From: Elusimicrobiota bacterium
GTDB lineage: Bacteria > Elusimicrobiota > Elusimicrobia > UBA1565 > UBA9628
Assembly (NCBI GenBank): GCA_028868375.1
Contig: JAGWUP010000015.1
Location: forward strand, 16,404 to 80,403
Direction: 5' to 3'
DNA length: 64,000 nt
Each line of letters begins with the position of its first letter. Position 1 is the stretch's first letter. The position numbers and the translations under genes are program-made. Below, one piece after another: positions 48,023 to 57,274 of this stretch. The notes beneath the pieces were generated by a model. It saw only the letters and a list, made by a program, of their open reading frames with translations, did not search any database and was not told the origin of the DNA.

Positions 48023-49060
48023 TCAACCGGATCGCGCGGCAAGGAGTATCTTGGGGGGGCACTCTCGCTCCTCGCGCAAGCGCCGCAGCGCCTCCGGAAA
48101 CTCGGCGAGGGGAAGGACGTCTCGGATCACCGGCAGCACGTTGAGAAGCCCGCGGCTCAAAAGGTCGACGACGCCGCGCACCGACGCCCTGTCGGCTCCC
48201 ATCACGCCGTGGACCGTGATATCCTTGACCACCCATTCATCCGTCGCCAGGCAAGAGCGATGCCCGCCGCCGATGACGCCTTCCAAAACGACTCTTCCAC
48301 CGGGCCGCACGACGTCGAACGCCTGCTCCACGGCCAGCGGCGTGCCTGCAGCCTCGATGACCACGTGGGGCCCGCCTCCGGTCAACTCGCGAACGCGTTC
48401 GACGGCATCCGGCCCCGCGAGGACGGCGTGCGACGCGCCCAAAAGAAGGGCGATCTGGTTGCGCGCGCTGTCGTTCCCGAGGACGACCAATCGCCCGGGA
48501 CGCGCATGATTGGCCAGCGCCACCGCCAAGAGGCCGATGGTGCCGGCCCCGATCACGAGAACCGTCTCGCCCTCCTTAATGGCCGCGCGGCAGACGCCGT
48601 GAAACGCGCAGGCCCCGGGCTCCGCCAGCGCCGCCAACTTCAAGGAAACGTCGTCCGGAACGACCTCCAGGGAACGCGCCGGGACGACGAGCGCTTCCGC
48701 GAACGCGCCCGGCCTGGTGAATCCGATCTCAGAATAGCCCGACGAGCAGAGATTGGTCCGCCCCCGGGAACAGTTCTCGCATTTTTCGCAAAACAGGATG
48801 CCGCCGGCGACCACCCGCTGGCCAGGCCTAAAGCGCCGCGCTTGCGGCCCGCTCTCAAGCACCACCCCGGACCATTCATGCCCCGGGGTGACGGGGTAGC
48901 GCCGATGGGACGGCGGACGGCTCCCGTCAAAAAGCTCAAGATCGCTGCGGCAGACGCCCGCGTAGCGGACTTGGACCAGGACTTCATCCGGGCCAGGCGA
49001 CGGTTGCTGCAGGTCCACGAAGCGCTGGACGCCCGGGGATTCGATCACGATGCCTTTCAT
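48023..49060 (-). CDS. Zinc-dependent medium-chain dehydrogenase
   Basis: A 345-residue MDR enzyme distinct from the one at 38713. YAGVCRSDLELFDGS and TPGHEWSGVVLE carry the catalytic zinc ligands; structural zinc cysteines are in FCEKCENCSRGRTNLC; VLVIGAGTIGLLAVALANHA binds NAD(P). The substrate is probably a polyol or a sugar derivative. Overlap with the upstream methyltransferase is ATGA. Confidence 0.87.
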   Translation of the reverse strand: MKGIVIESPGVQRFVDLQQPSPGPDEVLVQVRYAGVCRSDLELFDGSRPPSHRRYPVTPGHEWSGVVLESGPQARRFRPGQRVVAGGILFCEKCENCSRGRTNLCSSGYSEIGFTRPGAFAEALVVPARSLEVVPDDVSLKLAALAEPGACAFHGVCRAAIKEGETVLVIGAGTIGLLAVALANHARPGRLVVLGNDSARNQIALLLGASHAVLAGPDAVERVRELTGGGPHVVIEAAGTPLAVEQAFDVVRPGGRVVLEGVIGGGHRSCLATDEWVVKDITVHGVMGADRASVRGVVDLLSRGLLNVLPVIRDVLPLAEFPEALRRLREERECPPKILLAARSG

Positions 49061-49839
49061 CGGCTCGCTCCGCCATTTCCCCGCTTCAATCGAACCAGGA
49101 AAACCCGGTGGGAATGCGGGGACAGCGTCCGAATCGCCAAAGCGTAGGCGATGGACTTGAGCCCGATGCCGTTAAGGGCCTTATAAACCGCCCAAGCCCA
49201 GCGTCGATCGGACCAGAACGAACTCACCTCAGAAAGGCTTTCGACATCATCACGCGACCTCAACTTTTCAACGTGCCGGGTCGAAACGCCCTTGAGAACC
49301 GTCTTCCCATTTCGGAGGTTCCTATAGTTCGGATCGAAATTGTCGCAGACCAGCACGAACTCGCGGCTGACCCGGCACATCTCCGCCAGGACTTGGTCGA
49401 TCAGCCTTCCATCGATCATCGCGCTCAGCGACATCACCGCCATTGAGAAATCGAAAGCCCCGTCGCCAAACTTTAGATCGGTTCCGGACATGACCTCGTA
49501 GCTGATCCCAGGATTGCTTTTGCGGGCCTCGGCGATATATTCCTCAAGCAAATCTATGCCGTGCATATTCTCCGGCCTTAAACCGAAGCCGGGCATCTGG
49601 TTGAGCCGAAGCCCCCAGGCGCATCCGACCTCAAGAACGCTCGCCCTCTCGATACGAGCGGCGTCCCAACCGAGCCGAACAAAGATCCTCCGCGCCGCAT
49701 CCATGATCTCGTACATGTGCAGCACGCAGTCCTCGCGCAGCAACGAGTGCGCCCGGGACGTGTAAAAGCCGGTGCGAAGCAAAGCCTGGCGATATCCATC
49801 CCCCACGCGCCTGGCCGCCTCGTCTAAATCCTCGCTCAT
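49057..49839 (-). CDS. SAM-dependent methyltransferase
   Basis: A 260-residue class I methyltransferase. ASVLEVGCAWGLRLNQMPGF is motif I, MHGIDLLEEYIAEARKSNPG motif II, GAFDFSMAVMSLSAMIDGRL motif IV. No zinc ribbon. The start is the ATG at 49839 overlapping the heparinase stop. Together with the gene at 47107 it suggests at least two methylations of the glycan or of a precursor. Confidence 0.85.
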   Translation of the reverse strand: MSEDLDEAARRVGDGYRQALLRTGFYTSRAHSLLREDCVLHMYEIMDAARRIFVRLGWDAARIERASVLEVGCAWGLRLNQMPGFGLRPENMHGIDLLEEYIAEARKSNPGISYEVMSGTDLKFGDGAFDFSMAVMSLSAMIDGRLIDQVLAEMCRVSREFVLVCDNFDPNYRNLRNGKTVLKGVSTRHVEKLRSRDDVESLSEVSSFWSDRRWAWAVYKALNGIGLKSIAYALAIRTLSPHSHRVFLVRLKRGNGGASR

Positions 49840-51890
49840 GTCCGCTCCCGGAATTCGGAAAAGAAATCGACCGCGCCGCGCGCGCGGGCGCGCAACGCGA
49901 CCGAGCAGGCAGGGGTTTTCTCGCCGTAATAGCGCGAAACCCACCCCCGAGGCGGGTCGCCGACGCCGGCGGCCGCGTCGAGGCCCAGCACCCGATCCGG
50001 GTCGTCGGATCGCGCCGCGCAAGTCAAGATGCTCTCGCTGCCCGTCTCTCCAAAAACGAATGAGCCTCCGGACTCGATCGCGTCCAGCCGCCCGCAAGGG
50101 CCGGCGATGAGCCACTGCAGAACGTAGTCGTGGGGCCTTTGGTCGCCCGGCTCGAAGCGATCTTCGATTTGCCAACGTCCCGCCCCCAACGCGCGCACCG
50201 TCCTCTTGTGCCGGGGACCTCCCGGCAAGCGCTTGTAGCCGTCGTGAAAGCCGGCCAGCTCCCCGCCGCCAGCTGCGACGAACTTCGTCAGGGCGGCGGG
50301 CGTCCAATACAGCCACTTGAAGCGTCTATGGAGTAACATCTGGTCCTGGCCGTCCACCGTGACGGTGTTGTGAGAGGCGGTCCCCATGAAATAACGGTGG
50401 AAACGAAGTTCATCGTTGTAAAGATAGGAGCCTCCATCCAGCGCGACATTGACGCCGCGGCGCCAGAGGTCCACGTGCAATTGGTCGGCTTGGGAGAATC
50501 TGTTTTTAACGCTGCCGCAGCGCAGCACGGCGAAATCGCCCGGGCCCTCGCGCAACACGTGCAAGCCGGACTCCGGAAAGCTTCGGGACGATAAAGCCGG
50601 CGGCGGCGCCGCCGCCGGCTCCGTCACACCCCAAAGCCAAAGCATCTCCTCCTTCCAGGGGCCGACGGGATAAGCTTCCTGCCCATCGACCAGCCGCGAC
50701 AGCGAATCGAGCAGCGGCCGGAAATCCCGATAGTCGCAGCAGGTCCACGGATCGAGCAGCGCGCCGTCGTTGGCCCCCCAATTCGGCAGGCTTCCGTCCG
50801 CGTTCTGGAATGCCGACAAGAAATCGCGTGACCGCCCGAGGGCCTCGTAGAGCGACTTCGGAAACGGCCGCCCAAGAACCTCGCCGGCGCGCAACGCCCA
50901 TATATAGTATTGCAGCGCCAGACGGTGGTAGGTATGGGAGGATTGGCAATATCCTCCATCCGGGAGAAACTGAGCGGCGCAGTCTTCGACCAGCAGACGA
51001 CGGCCCAGTTCCGCCCAACGCCGGGACTGCTTGAAGCAAGGGAGCAGCGAGCCTATCAAGTAAAGCCCGAGAGCCTCCCCGATCAGGTGATTGTTGACGA
51101 CGGCATGGCGCGCGTAGCCGATGTTTGCCTCAATATGCTCGGCGTGCAGAAACAGCAGCCGGAACATCCGCTCGACGTCTTGATCGCCCAGCTCCTCGGC
51201 GTTCCCAAATGCATACAAGGCAAACAGCCAGGCGCAGGCCCGGATGGCGCACTCCTGGCCGCTGACCCAGTTGATCCCCGCGCGATAGGGATTTTGCTGC
51301 TCCCAGCTCTCGACCTGGCTGAAGAACGCGCGGACCCACCTCCCGTCGCCGGTCAGCGCCCAAGCGCGCGCGAACGCGAAGGCCTGCGGGAAGCGCGAGG
51401 CTTCCCAAGCGAGCTTCACGTCGCCGCAGCCGCCTTCGTAGCGCAGGACCCGGGACCAATGCTCCTTGGCGGGCCAGCTCCGCCCCGTCAGGGGATTGCG
51501 ATGCCAGTCCAACGGCTCTCCGAAATCGCCCGTCCAGCGCGTGAAGCACCTGATCTGCCCCCTCTCAGCTTGACGGGCCTCCTCGATGACGGCTTGGGTC
51601 TGTTCGGGCGTCAACAGCTCGCGCAGGCGGCCGCCGAGGCCGGGCACCGCGCCAGGATCCACGAAGAACCTCGAACGATGAGACCGCCAAAAATCAAGCG
51701 GCGAGGCCGCGAGCGGGCCGCGCCAAGAGCCTTTCCATCGCCCAGAGGCAGCATCCTCGACAGGCTGCAGGCGGCGACGCAAGCCGGACCTATTGGCGGC
51801 TTCATAGCGTAGCCGAAAGAAGAACCCCGATGGGCCGAGCTGTCTGGCCTCCTCGACCAGCCTGCGGGCGTAGACTAGTTTAGACGGCAA
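49836..51890 (-). CDS. Heparinase II/III family polysaccharide lyase-like protein
   Basis: A 684-residue protein. The N-terminal alpha/alpha toroid has FGEPLDWHRNPLTGRSWPAK, HWSRVLRY, YRAGINWVSGQECAIRACAW and GYARHAVVNNHLIGEALGLY, the last with the Asn-His typical of the active site. The C-terminal beta domain (Hepar_II_III) has QADQLHVDLWRRGVNVALDG, YLYNDE and ASHNTVTVDGQDQM. No signal peptide is seen. The start is a TTG at 51890 overlapping wecB by 16 bases; the exact start is uncertain. In export loci such proteins are thought to trim or epimerise uronic-acid glycans. Confidence 0.88.
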   Translation of the reverse strand: MPSKLVYARRLVEEARQLGPSGFFFRLRYEAANRSGLRRRLQPVEDAASGRWKGSWRGPLAASPLDFWRSHRSRFFVDPGAVPGLGGRLRELLTPEQTQAVIEEARQAERGQIRCFTRWTGDFGEPLDWHRNPLTGRSWPAKEHWSRVLRYEGGCGDVKLAWEASRFPQAFAFARAWALTGDGRWVRAFFSQVESWEQQNPYRAGINWVSGQECAIRACAWLFALYAFGNAEELGDQDVERMFRLLFLHAEHIEANIGYARHAVVNNHLIGEALGLYLIGSLLPCFKQSRRWAELGRRLLVEDCAAQFLPDGGYCQSSHTYHRLALQYYIWALRAGEVLGRPFPKSLYEALGRSRDFLSAFQNADGSLPNWGANDGALLDPWTCCDYRDFRPLLDSLSRLVDGQEAYPVGPWKEEMLWLWGVTEPAAAPPPALSSRSFPESGLHVLREGPGDFAVLRCGSVKNRFSQADQLHVDLWRRGVNVALDGGSYLYNDELRFHRYFMGTASHNTVTVDGQDQMLLHRRFKWLYWTPAALTKFVAAGGGELAGFHDGYKRLPGGPRHKRTVRALGAGRWQIEDRFEPGDQRPHDYVLQWLIAGPCGRLDAIESGGSFVFGETGSESILTCAARSDDPDRVLGLDAAAGVGDPPRGWVSRYYGEKTPACSVALRARARGAVDFFSEFRERT

Positions 51891-52963
51891 ACGACCTCCG
51901 CGACCCGTTCCGCCGCCTTTCCGTCCCACAAGGGCGGGATACTGCCGGCGGGCGCGTCTCCCGACAAGACCCTGGAGATCTCCGCCGCCAGCCGCGCCGG
52001 CCCCCGGCCGATGAGGCGATTGGTCCCCATCGCGACGGTGATCGGCCGTTCCGTGTTGTCGCGCAGCGTCAAGCACGGCACTCCCAGATACGTAGACTCT
52101 TCTTGTATGCCGCCCGAGTCGGTCACCACCACGGCGGCGTCCTTCTGGAGGGCCAGAAAATCGAGATAGCCGACGGGTTCGAGCAAATGCAGGCTCCCGC
52201 GCTGACCGACCCGGCCCAGGCTCTCGATGCGCGCGCGGGTTCTTGGATGGACCGGGAACAGGACCGGGATATCCTTGGAGATGCCTTGCAACACGTTCAT
52301 CAGCGCCGAGAGATTGTCCAAATCATCGACGTTCGAAGGCCGGTGCAGCGTCACGACCGCGTACCGCGAATAGCCGGCGGTCATCTCTTTCTTCAGGGCG
52401 CTGCGGCCAGCCTGCGGCAGCAGCCGGACGAGCGTGTCGATCATCACATTGCCGACCATGAAAATATTCGAGCGCGGCGTCCCCTCGGCGAGCAGATTGC
52501 GGTCGCCATCCTCCGACGGCGTGAAGAGCACGTCGGCAAGCCGGTCGGTGACCAGCCGGTTGATCTCCTCTGGCATGTTCCGATCGAAGGAGCGCAAGCC
52601 GGCCTCCACGTGCGCCACCGGCACGCTCAGCTTGGCGCTGGTGACCGTCGCAGCCAGGGCCGAGTTGACGTCGCCGTAAACGATCACCATGTCGGGCCGC
52701 TTCTCCTCCAGCACCTTCTCGAATCGGACCATGATCTCTCCGGTCTGATAGGCGTGGCTGCCCGAACCGACGCTCAAGTGGACCTCCGGCTTCGGCAAGC
52801 CCAACTCGTCGAAGAAGAGCTGCGACATCCTCGCGTCGTAATGCTGCCCTGTATGGACGAGCGTTTGGCTCAGGCCACGCTGGGCGCACGCGGAAAGCAC
52901 CGGCGCGGCTTTCATAAAGTTCGGCCGAGCTCCGACCACGTGCAGCAGATGCTTGACGCTCAC
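51875..52963 (-). CDS. wecB: UDP-N-acetylglucosamine 2-epimerase (non-hydrolysing)
   Basis: A 362-residue GT-B-fold enzyme. HLLHVVGARPNFMKAAPVLS, VHTGQHYDARMSQLFFDELG, VIVYGDVNSALAATVTSAKL, AHVEAGLRSFDRNMPEEINR and VTDSGGIQEESTYLGVPCLT are complete. It converts UDP-GlcNAc to UDP-ManNAc. With the WbpA/WecC-like dehydrogenase at 30930 this predicts UDP-ManNAcA, a uronic acid that would suit the adjacent heparinase-type gene. GTG start overlaps the upstream stop (GTGA). Confidence 0.94.
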   Translation of the reverse strand: MSVKHLLHVVGARPNFMKAAPVLSACAQRGLSQTLVHTGQHYDARMSQLFFDELGLPKPEVHLSVGSGSHAYQTGEIMVRFEKVLEEKRPDMVIVYGDVNSALAATVTSAKLSVPVAHVEAGLRSFDRNMPEEINRLVTDRLADVLFTPSEDGDRNLLAEGTPRSNIFMVGNVMIDTLVRLLPQAGRSALKKEMTAGYSRYAVVTLHRPSNVDDLDNLSALMNVLQGISKDIPVLFPVHPRTRARIESLGRVGQRGSLHLLEPVGYLDFLALQKDAAVVVTDSGGIQEESTYLGVPCLTLRDNTERPITVAMGTNRLIGRGPARLAAEISRVLSGDAPAGSIPPLWDGKAAERVAEVVCRLN

Positions 52964-55068
52964 GCGGCGGCCTCGATGGCGGCCCGCGTGATTTCCTCGA
53001 TCTCGTCCCACCCCATCAATGGCGGACCGCCGTCGAGGATCGAGGCGATGAAGCCTTCCACCTCGGCACGGTGGCCCTTATCCTGCCGCCAAAGCCTCGC
53101 TTTCGAGAATTTAGGCCAACCATAGCCCTTCAGCGTCCGAAAATTATCCAGGACCAGGATGCGGCCGGCGCTGAATATCTCAACGCGCTCCTTGGGGAAG
53201 CCCTTGTCGCCGTTGGCCAGGTAATGCACCGTCCCGATGGAACCGTCGGCGAACTCGACCGTGATCGCCGAGGTGTCCTTGTGCGGCGGCAGCTTGGTGG
53301 CTTGGCGCCGCGCCGACACGCCGGCGATCGGCTGGCCGATGAAGAAACGCAACAGGTCGATGAAGTGACAGGCTTCCCCGAGGATGCGCCCGCCCCCGAT
53401 CTCCGGGTCGACGGTCCAGTGAGCCGCCGGCGCCGGGCCGGCGTTGACGGTGTAGATGATCGACGCGGGCTGGCGCTGAACGGCCAGAAGCCCGCGAGCC
53501 TTCACCGCCAGCGGCGCGAATCTCCGATTGAAGCCGACCAAGAGCCGCCTGTCCCCCGCCTCGCGGAAGGCGTCGCGGACCAGCTCCAGTTCGGGCAGGG
53601 AAAGGGCCAGCGGTTTCTCGATGAAGACATGCTTGCCGGCGCGCAGGGCCTCGGCCGCCATGCGCGCATGGTGCTGGTGCGGGGTGGCGATGAACACGGT
53701 ATTCACCTCTGCGTCGTTGAGAGCGGCCTCCCAGTCCGTGCTCGCTTGCGCGCTGGAAAATTTCCGTCCGGCGAGCGCCGCGGAAGCGCCTGAGGAGCTG
53801 ACGATGACCTTGAGTCTGGCTGGGGTCTTGGCCAAGCAAGGAAGGAGCACCCGCGTCGCGAAATTCCCGGCTCCGGCGAAAGCTACGACAGCCTTGCCAG
53901 GGCCAGTCGCGGGGCCGCTCGCGCGGCAAGGCAGCGCGAGCGTGCGGCCCGGCCGCGCGTCCGCGTGATGCTCGAGGACGATCCCCAGGATCGATCGGTC
54001 CTCCGCCAGCAGCCGGTAAGCCTCCGGGGCCCGCTCAACCGGCACGCGCCGGGAGATCAGCGCTCGCGCGTCGAGGGCCCCGCAGGACATCAGCTCGAGC
54101 ACCGCCTCGAAGTTCCTCTTTTCGGTCCACCGCACGTAGGCCGGCGGATAGTCGTTACCCTTTCTCTCGTAATTCTCGTCATAGCGCCCCGGGCCGTAGG
54201 ATGCCGAGACCTGGAAGCTCAGTTCCTTCTCGTAGAAGTCCGCCCTCGACAGCGCCAGGCCAACGTCGCCGACCAGCACGATGCGCCCGCGTTTGCGGCT
54301 CATTCGGGCCGCTTGGCGCATCAGCTCGTTGCTCGGGCTGGCCGCCGTGATCAGCACGGCGTCGACGCCTTTGCCGGCGGAGAATGCCTGCGCCGCCAGC
54401 AGCGGGTCTCCGTCGCCGCCCACCCGAAACGTCTCGGCGCCGAAGGCCCGCGCCCGCTCGAGTTTCCCCTCGTCGAGATCGAGTCCGAGAACGCGGCAGC
54501 CTCCAGCCCGCAAGATCTGCACGGCGATCAAGCCGACCAAGCCCAGGCCGAAGACCACGACGCTCTCCCCCAGCGTCGGCTGCAGCAGCCGCGTCCCATG
54601 AAGAGCCACCGAAGCGAGAACGGCGAACGCCGCCTCGTCGTCGTGGACGCCGTCCGGGATTTGCGCGCAAAGATTATTAGGGACGCAGACCACGCCCGCA
54701 TGGGGTCCGTTGGAGATGACGCGATCGCCGGGCTTGAATCCTTCGACGCCGGAGCCGACCCCCAACACGGTCCCCGCGTTGCAATACCCCAGCGGCATCG
54801 GCTGATCCAGGCGCGCGAAAACGGCCTCCAGCGTCGGCAAAAGGCCGTCGGTCCTGATCTTGTCGAGGACTTGCTTGACCCTGTCGGGGTGGGACCTGGC
54901 TTTCGACAGCAGGCTCGCCTGGCTGAACTCGACGAGCATCCGCTCGGTTCCCGCCGAAATCAGGCTTTTGGAGGTGGCGATCAGGACATGCCCTGGGCGG
55001 CAGCCCGGCGCCGGGACCTCGACGACCTCGGTGGCGCCGCTTTTAAGGTGCTGGAAGACCTGCAGCAT
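52960..55068 (-). CDS. Bi-domain oxidoreductase: MDR dehydrogenase fused to Gfo/Idh/MocA domain
   Basis: A 702-residue fusion. Residues ~1-360 are a zinc-less-looking MDR domain (LISAGTERMLVEFSQASLLS, YCNAGTVLGVGSGVEGFKPG, VVVFGLGLVGLIAVQILRAG). Residues ~385-700 are a Gfo/Idh/MocA domain (VVAFAGAGNFATRVLLPCLA, NTVFIATPHQHHARMAAEAL, HVFIEKPLALSL, GGGRILGEACHFIDLLRFFI). This fusion recurs beside wecB and heparinase II/III genes in other exopolysaccharide loci, to my knowledge. The reaction is not established; oxidation and re-reduction of a UDP-amino sugar is plausible. Confidence 0.88.
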   Translation of the reverse strand: MLQVFQHLKSGATEVVEVPAPGCRPGHVLIATSKSLISAGTERMLVEFSQASLLSKARSHPDRVKQVLDKIRTDGLLPTLEAVFARLDQPMPLGYCNAGTVLGVGSGVEGFKPGDRVISNGPHAGVVCVPNNLCAQIPDGVHDDEAAFAVLASVALHGTRLLQPTLGESVVVFGLGLVGLIAVQILRAGGCRVLGLDLDEGKLERARAFGAETFRVGGDGDPLLAAQAFSAGKGVDAVLITAASPSNELMRQAARMSRKRGRIVLVGDVGLALSRADFYEKELSFQVSASYGPGRYDENYERKGNDYPPAYVRWTEKRNFEAVLELMSCGALDARALISRRVPVERAPEAYRLLAEDRSILGIVLEHHADARPGRTLALPCRASGPATGPGKAVVAFAGAGNFATRVLLPCLAKTPARLKVIVSSSGASAALAGRKFSSAQASTDWEAALNDAEVNTVFIATPHQHHARMAAEALRAGKHVFIEKPLALSLPELELVRDAFREAGDRRLLVGFNRRFAPLAVKARGLLAVQRQPASIIYTVNAGPAPAAHWTVDPEIGGGRILGEACHFIDLLRFFIGQPIAGVSARRQATKLPPHKDTSAITVEFADGSIGTVHYLANGDKGFPKERVEIFSAGRILVLDNFRTLKGYGWPKFSKARLWRQDKGHRAEVEGFIASILDGGPPLMGWDEIEEITRAAIEAAA

Positions 55069-55071
55069 GAG

Positions 55072-56244
55072 TTACGCCGCCACCGCATGCCGCTCGCACA
55101 AGCCGGCCACGGCCCCGATGACGCGCTCGACGTGCGCTTTGGTCATGCGGGGATAAATCGGGAGGCTGACCGTGCGCAGAAACTTGTCCGTTGCCACCGG
55201 GAAATCCTGGTCGTCGAGCCCGCACGACTGCCTCCAGTAGGGGTGTCGGTTCAACGGGATGAAATGGACGCTGACGCCGACGCCGGCCTTCATCAGCTCG
55301 CCGATGAACTCGTCCCGGCCGATATCAATTCGGTCGAGCAGAAGCTCGATCGTGAAAAGATGCCAAGCATGGGACGCCAGGCCGTCGCTGTAAGGAAGCT
55401 CCAGCGGTAGAGAAGCCAATCCGGCCAAGTAGGCCGCCGCAATTTCAACCCTGCGCTCGTGCATCGCCTCGACTTTCCTGAGCTGCTGGATGCCAAGAGC
55501 GGCCGCCACATCAGTCAGATTATATTTATAGCCCGGGGCGACGACCTCGTAGTGCCAACTCGGTTTCTGATCGCTATAGCGGCCGAAAGCGTCCTTGCTG
55601 ATGCCATGCAGCCGCATAACCCGCATCCGCTCGGCCCAGCGGTCGTCATCGGTGACGATCATCCCGCCCTCGCCGGTGGCCAGCGTCTTGGTGGCGTAAA
55701 AGCTGAAGACCGTAATGTCGCCGAAGCTGCCGATCAGCCGGCCGGCGCTTCTCGTGGGCAGCGCATGCGCCGCGTCCTCCACGACGACGGCGCCGCTCTT
55801 CTTGGCGCACTCCAGGATCTCGCCCATCTCGCAAGCCAGACCAGCGAAATGGACGGGGATGACGGCCTTGACCCGCCCCGCATGCCGGTGCAGCGCCGCC
55901 TTCAGGGCTTGGACGTCCATATTCTTCGTTTTCGGATTGATATCAATGAAAACAGGCGTGGCGTTTAGATAACGGATGACCTCCGCGGTAGCCGTGAACG
56001 TGAAGACGGTCGTGATGACGACGTCTCCGGGCCCGACGCCGATCGCCTCCAGCGCCAGATGCAGTCCCGCGGTCGCCGAGTTGACAGCGACCGCATGCCG
56101 TCGTCCCAAATAGGCGGCGAACTCGGCCTCGAAGCGGCGCGCTTGCGGCCCCGTCGTCAGCCAGCCCGATCTGATCGTCCGAACGACCTCGTCGATTTCC
56201 TCGTCCCCAATCGTGGGAAGGGCGAATGGGATGAAATCGGCCAT
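55072..56244 (-). CDS. DegT/DnrJ/EryC1/StrS aminotransferase (second copy)
   Basis: A 390-residue PLP sugar aminotransferase. FIPFALPTIGDEEIDEVVRT, SGWLTTGPQARRFEAEFAAY, VAVNSATAGLHLALEAIGVG, VEDAAHALPTRSAGRLIGSF and the PLP lysine in VFSFYATKTLATGEGGMIVT are complete. It differs clearly from the copy at 35292, so two different amino sugars are likely. ATG 56244 shares one base with the upstream stop (TGATG). Confidence 0.9.
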   Translation of the reverse strand: MADFIPFALPTIGDEEIDEVVRTIRSGWLTTGPQARRFEAEFAAYLGRRHAVAVNSATAGLHLALEAIGVGPGDVVITTVFTFTATAEVIRYLNATPVFIDINPKTKNMDVQALKAALHRHAGRVKAVIPVHFAGLACEMGEILECAKKSGAVVVEDAAHALPTRSAGRLIGSFGDITVFSFYATKTLATGEGGMIVTDDDRWAERMRVMRLHGISKDAFGRYSDQKPSWHYEVVAPGYKYNLTDVAAALGIQQLRKVEAMHERRVEIAAAYLAGLASLPLELPYSDGLASHAWHLFTIELLLDRIDIGRDEFIGELMKAGVGVSVHFIPLNRHPYWRQSCGLDDQDFPVATDKFLRTVSLPIYPRMTKAHVERVIGAVAGLCERHAVAA

Positions 56245-57272
56245 CAAACCTCCAGGCTCCGACGATAAAGCTCCGCAAAAGGCAACGCGGGGTTTTCCCC
56301 GGCGTCAGGCTCGTGAACCTTGGGGCGCTGGGCGATCAAAACCTGAAGTATCTTGGTTTTGAGATCCTCCGCGTCACCGGTGCGGAATAGAACCGTTCCC
56401 CGCTGGCGCTGGACGCAGTCGGAGGCAATCGTCGGCACCCCGAAATACAAAGCCTCCCGCACCGAAATGGCGTCGCAATCCGTGATCGTGGGCCTGACGA
56501 ACAGGTCGGCCTTGGCGATCGCCCGCCAACCCTCCAAATGGGAATCCGACACGATATGGACGCGCCTGCGATTGCCCGGGTTCAGAGCCTTGGACGCCGC
56601 CGTTTGGATCATCCGCGCCTGGGCGCCGGTCAGTTGCGGGATCAGAAGGACCAGCGTCAGCGGAATCTCGATGCGGGCATAAGCGGACAACAAGACGTCG
56701 AGCCCATAGACGCTCCTCCCATCGGGATAGTAAGTGAGCTTATAAGCGTTGAAAACAAGAACGGGGGAGTCGAACGGGGCCAAACCCAGAAACTGCGACA
56801 AGGGCTCTCCCGAGAGGCGGCCCCGCGGCGGCAGGAAGGCGGAGAGGCACTCCGCATGCGCCACGTACGGCCGGGCTGCGCGCGCCACCGACTCACCGTC
56901 CCCGATCAACACTGAGACCTTCCGTAGAAGAAACTTAGCCGCAACAGCACGTGCGCCGCCGCATAGGATGTTGCGCTTCACCCACGTATCTGAATGCAAC
57001 GAATAAATTATTTTATCATTTAATCCGCTCGCCATACCGACAAACACGACGACGGCCAAGCCCCATACCGTCGAGGTCTGGCAGTGGATGATCGCAGGAT
57101 TCCTCCGCGAGGTCAGGCAGTCCAGCATGAAGCGGGCCAACGCGCCGGCGCTGACATCGACGGTCTTGACGGAAACGCCGTCGATCTCCGACAGCCAGCT
57201 GGCCAGCCGCTCGGTGTGGATCGTGACGCCACCAACCGGCGGCGGCTTGCGGCCGACCATATAGACGAGCAT
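56244..57272 (-). CDS. Glycosyltransferase (GT-B, family 4-like)
   Basis: A 342-residue protein. MLVYMVGRKPPPVGGVTIHT is the N-terminal acceptor-domain start seen in GT4 proteins; IIYSLHSDTWVKRNILCG; VLVFNAYKLTYYPDGRSVYG; ADLFVRPTITDCDAISVREA and FGVPTIASDCVQRQRGTVLF form the donor-binding end. The EX7E region is weaker than in the gene at 36452. It is between the flippase and aminotransferase genes. Confidence 0.82.
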   Translation of the reverse strand: MLVYMVGRKPPPVGGVTIHTERLASWLSEIDGVSVKTVDVSAGALARFMLDCLTSRRNPAIIHCQTSTVWGLAVVVFVGMASGLNDKIIYSLHSDTWVKRNILCGGARAVAAKFLLRKVSVLIGDGESVARAARPYVAHAECLSAFLPPRGRLSGEPLSQFLGLAPFDSPVLVFNAYKLTYYPDGRSVYGLDVLLSAYARIEIPLTLVLLIPQLTGAQARMIQTAASKALNPGNRRRVHIVSDSHLEGWRAIAKADLFVRPTITDCDAISVREALYFGVPTIASDCVQRQRGTVLFRTGDAEDLKTKILQVLIAQRPKVHEPDAGENPALPFAELYRRSLEV

Positions 57273-57274
57273 GC

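Noticed and set aside
53965..55410. A 481-codon plus-strand frame opposite the bi-domain dehydrogenase
   Set aside because: It is antisense to an intact protein with two recognised domains, and has no motif of its own.
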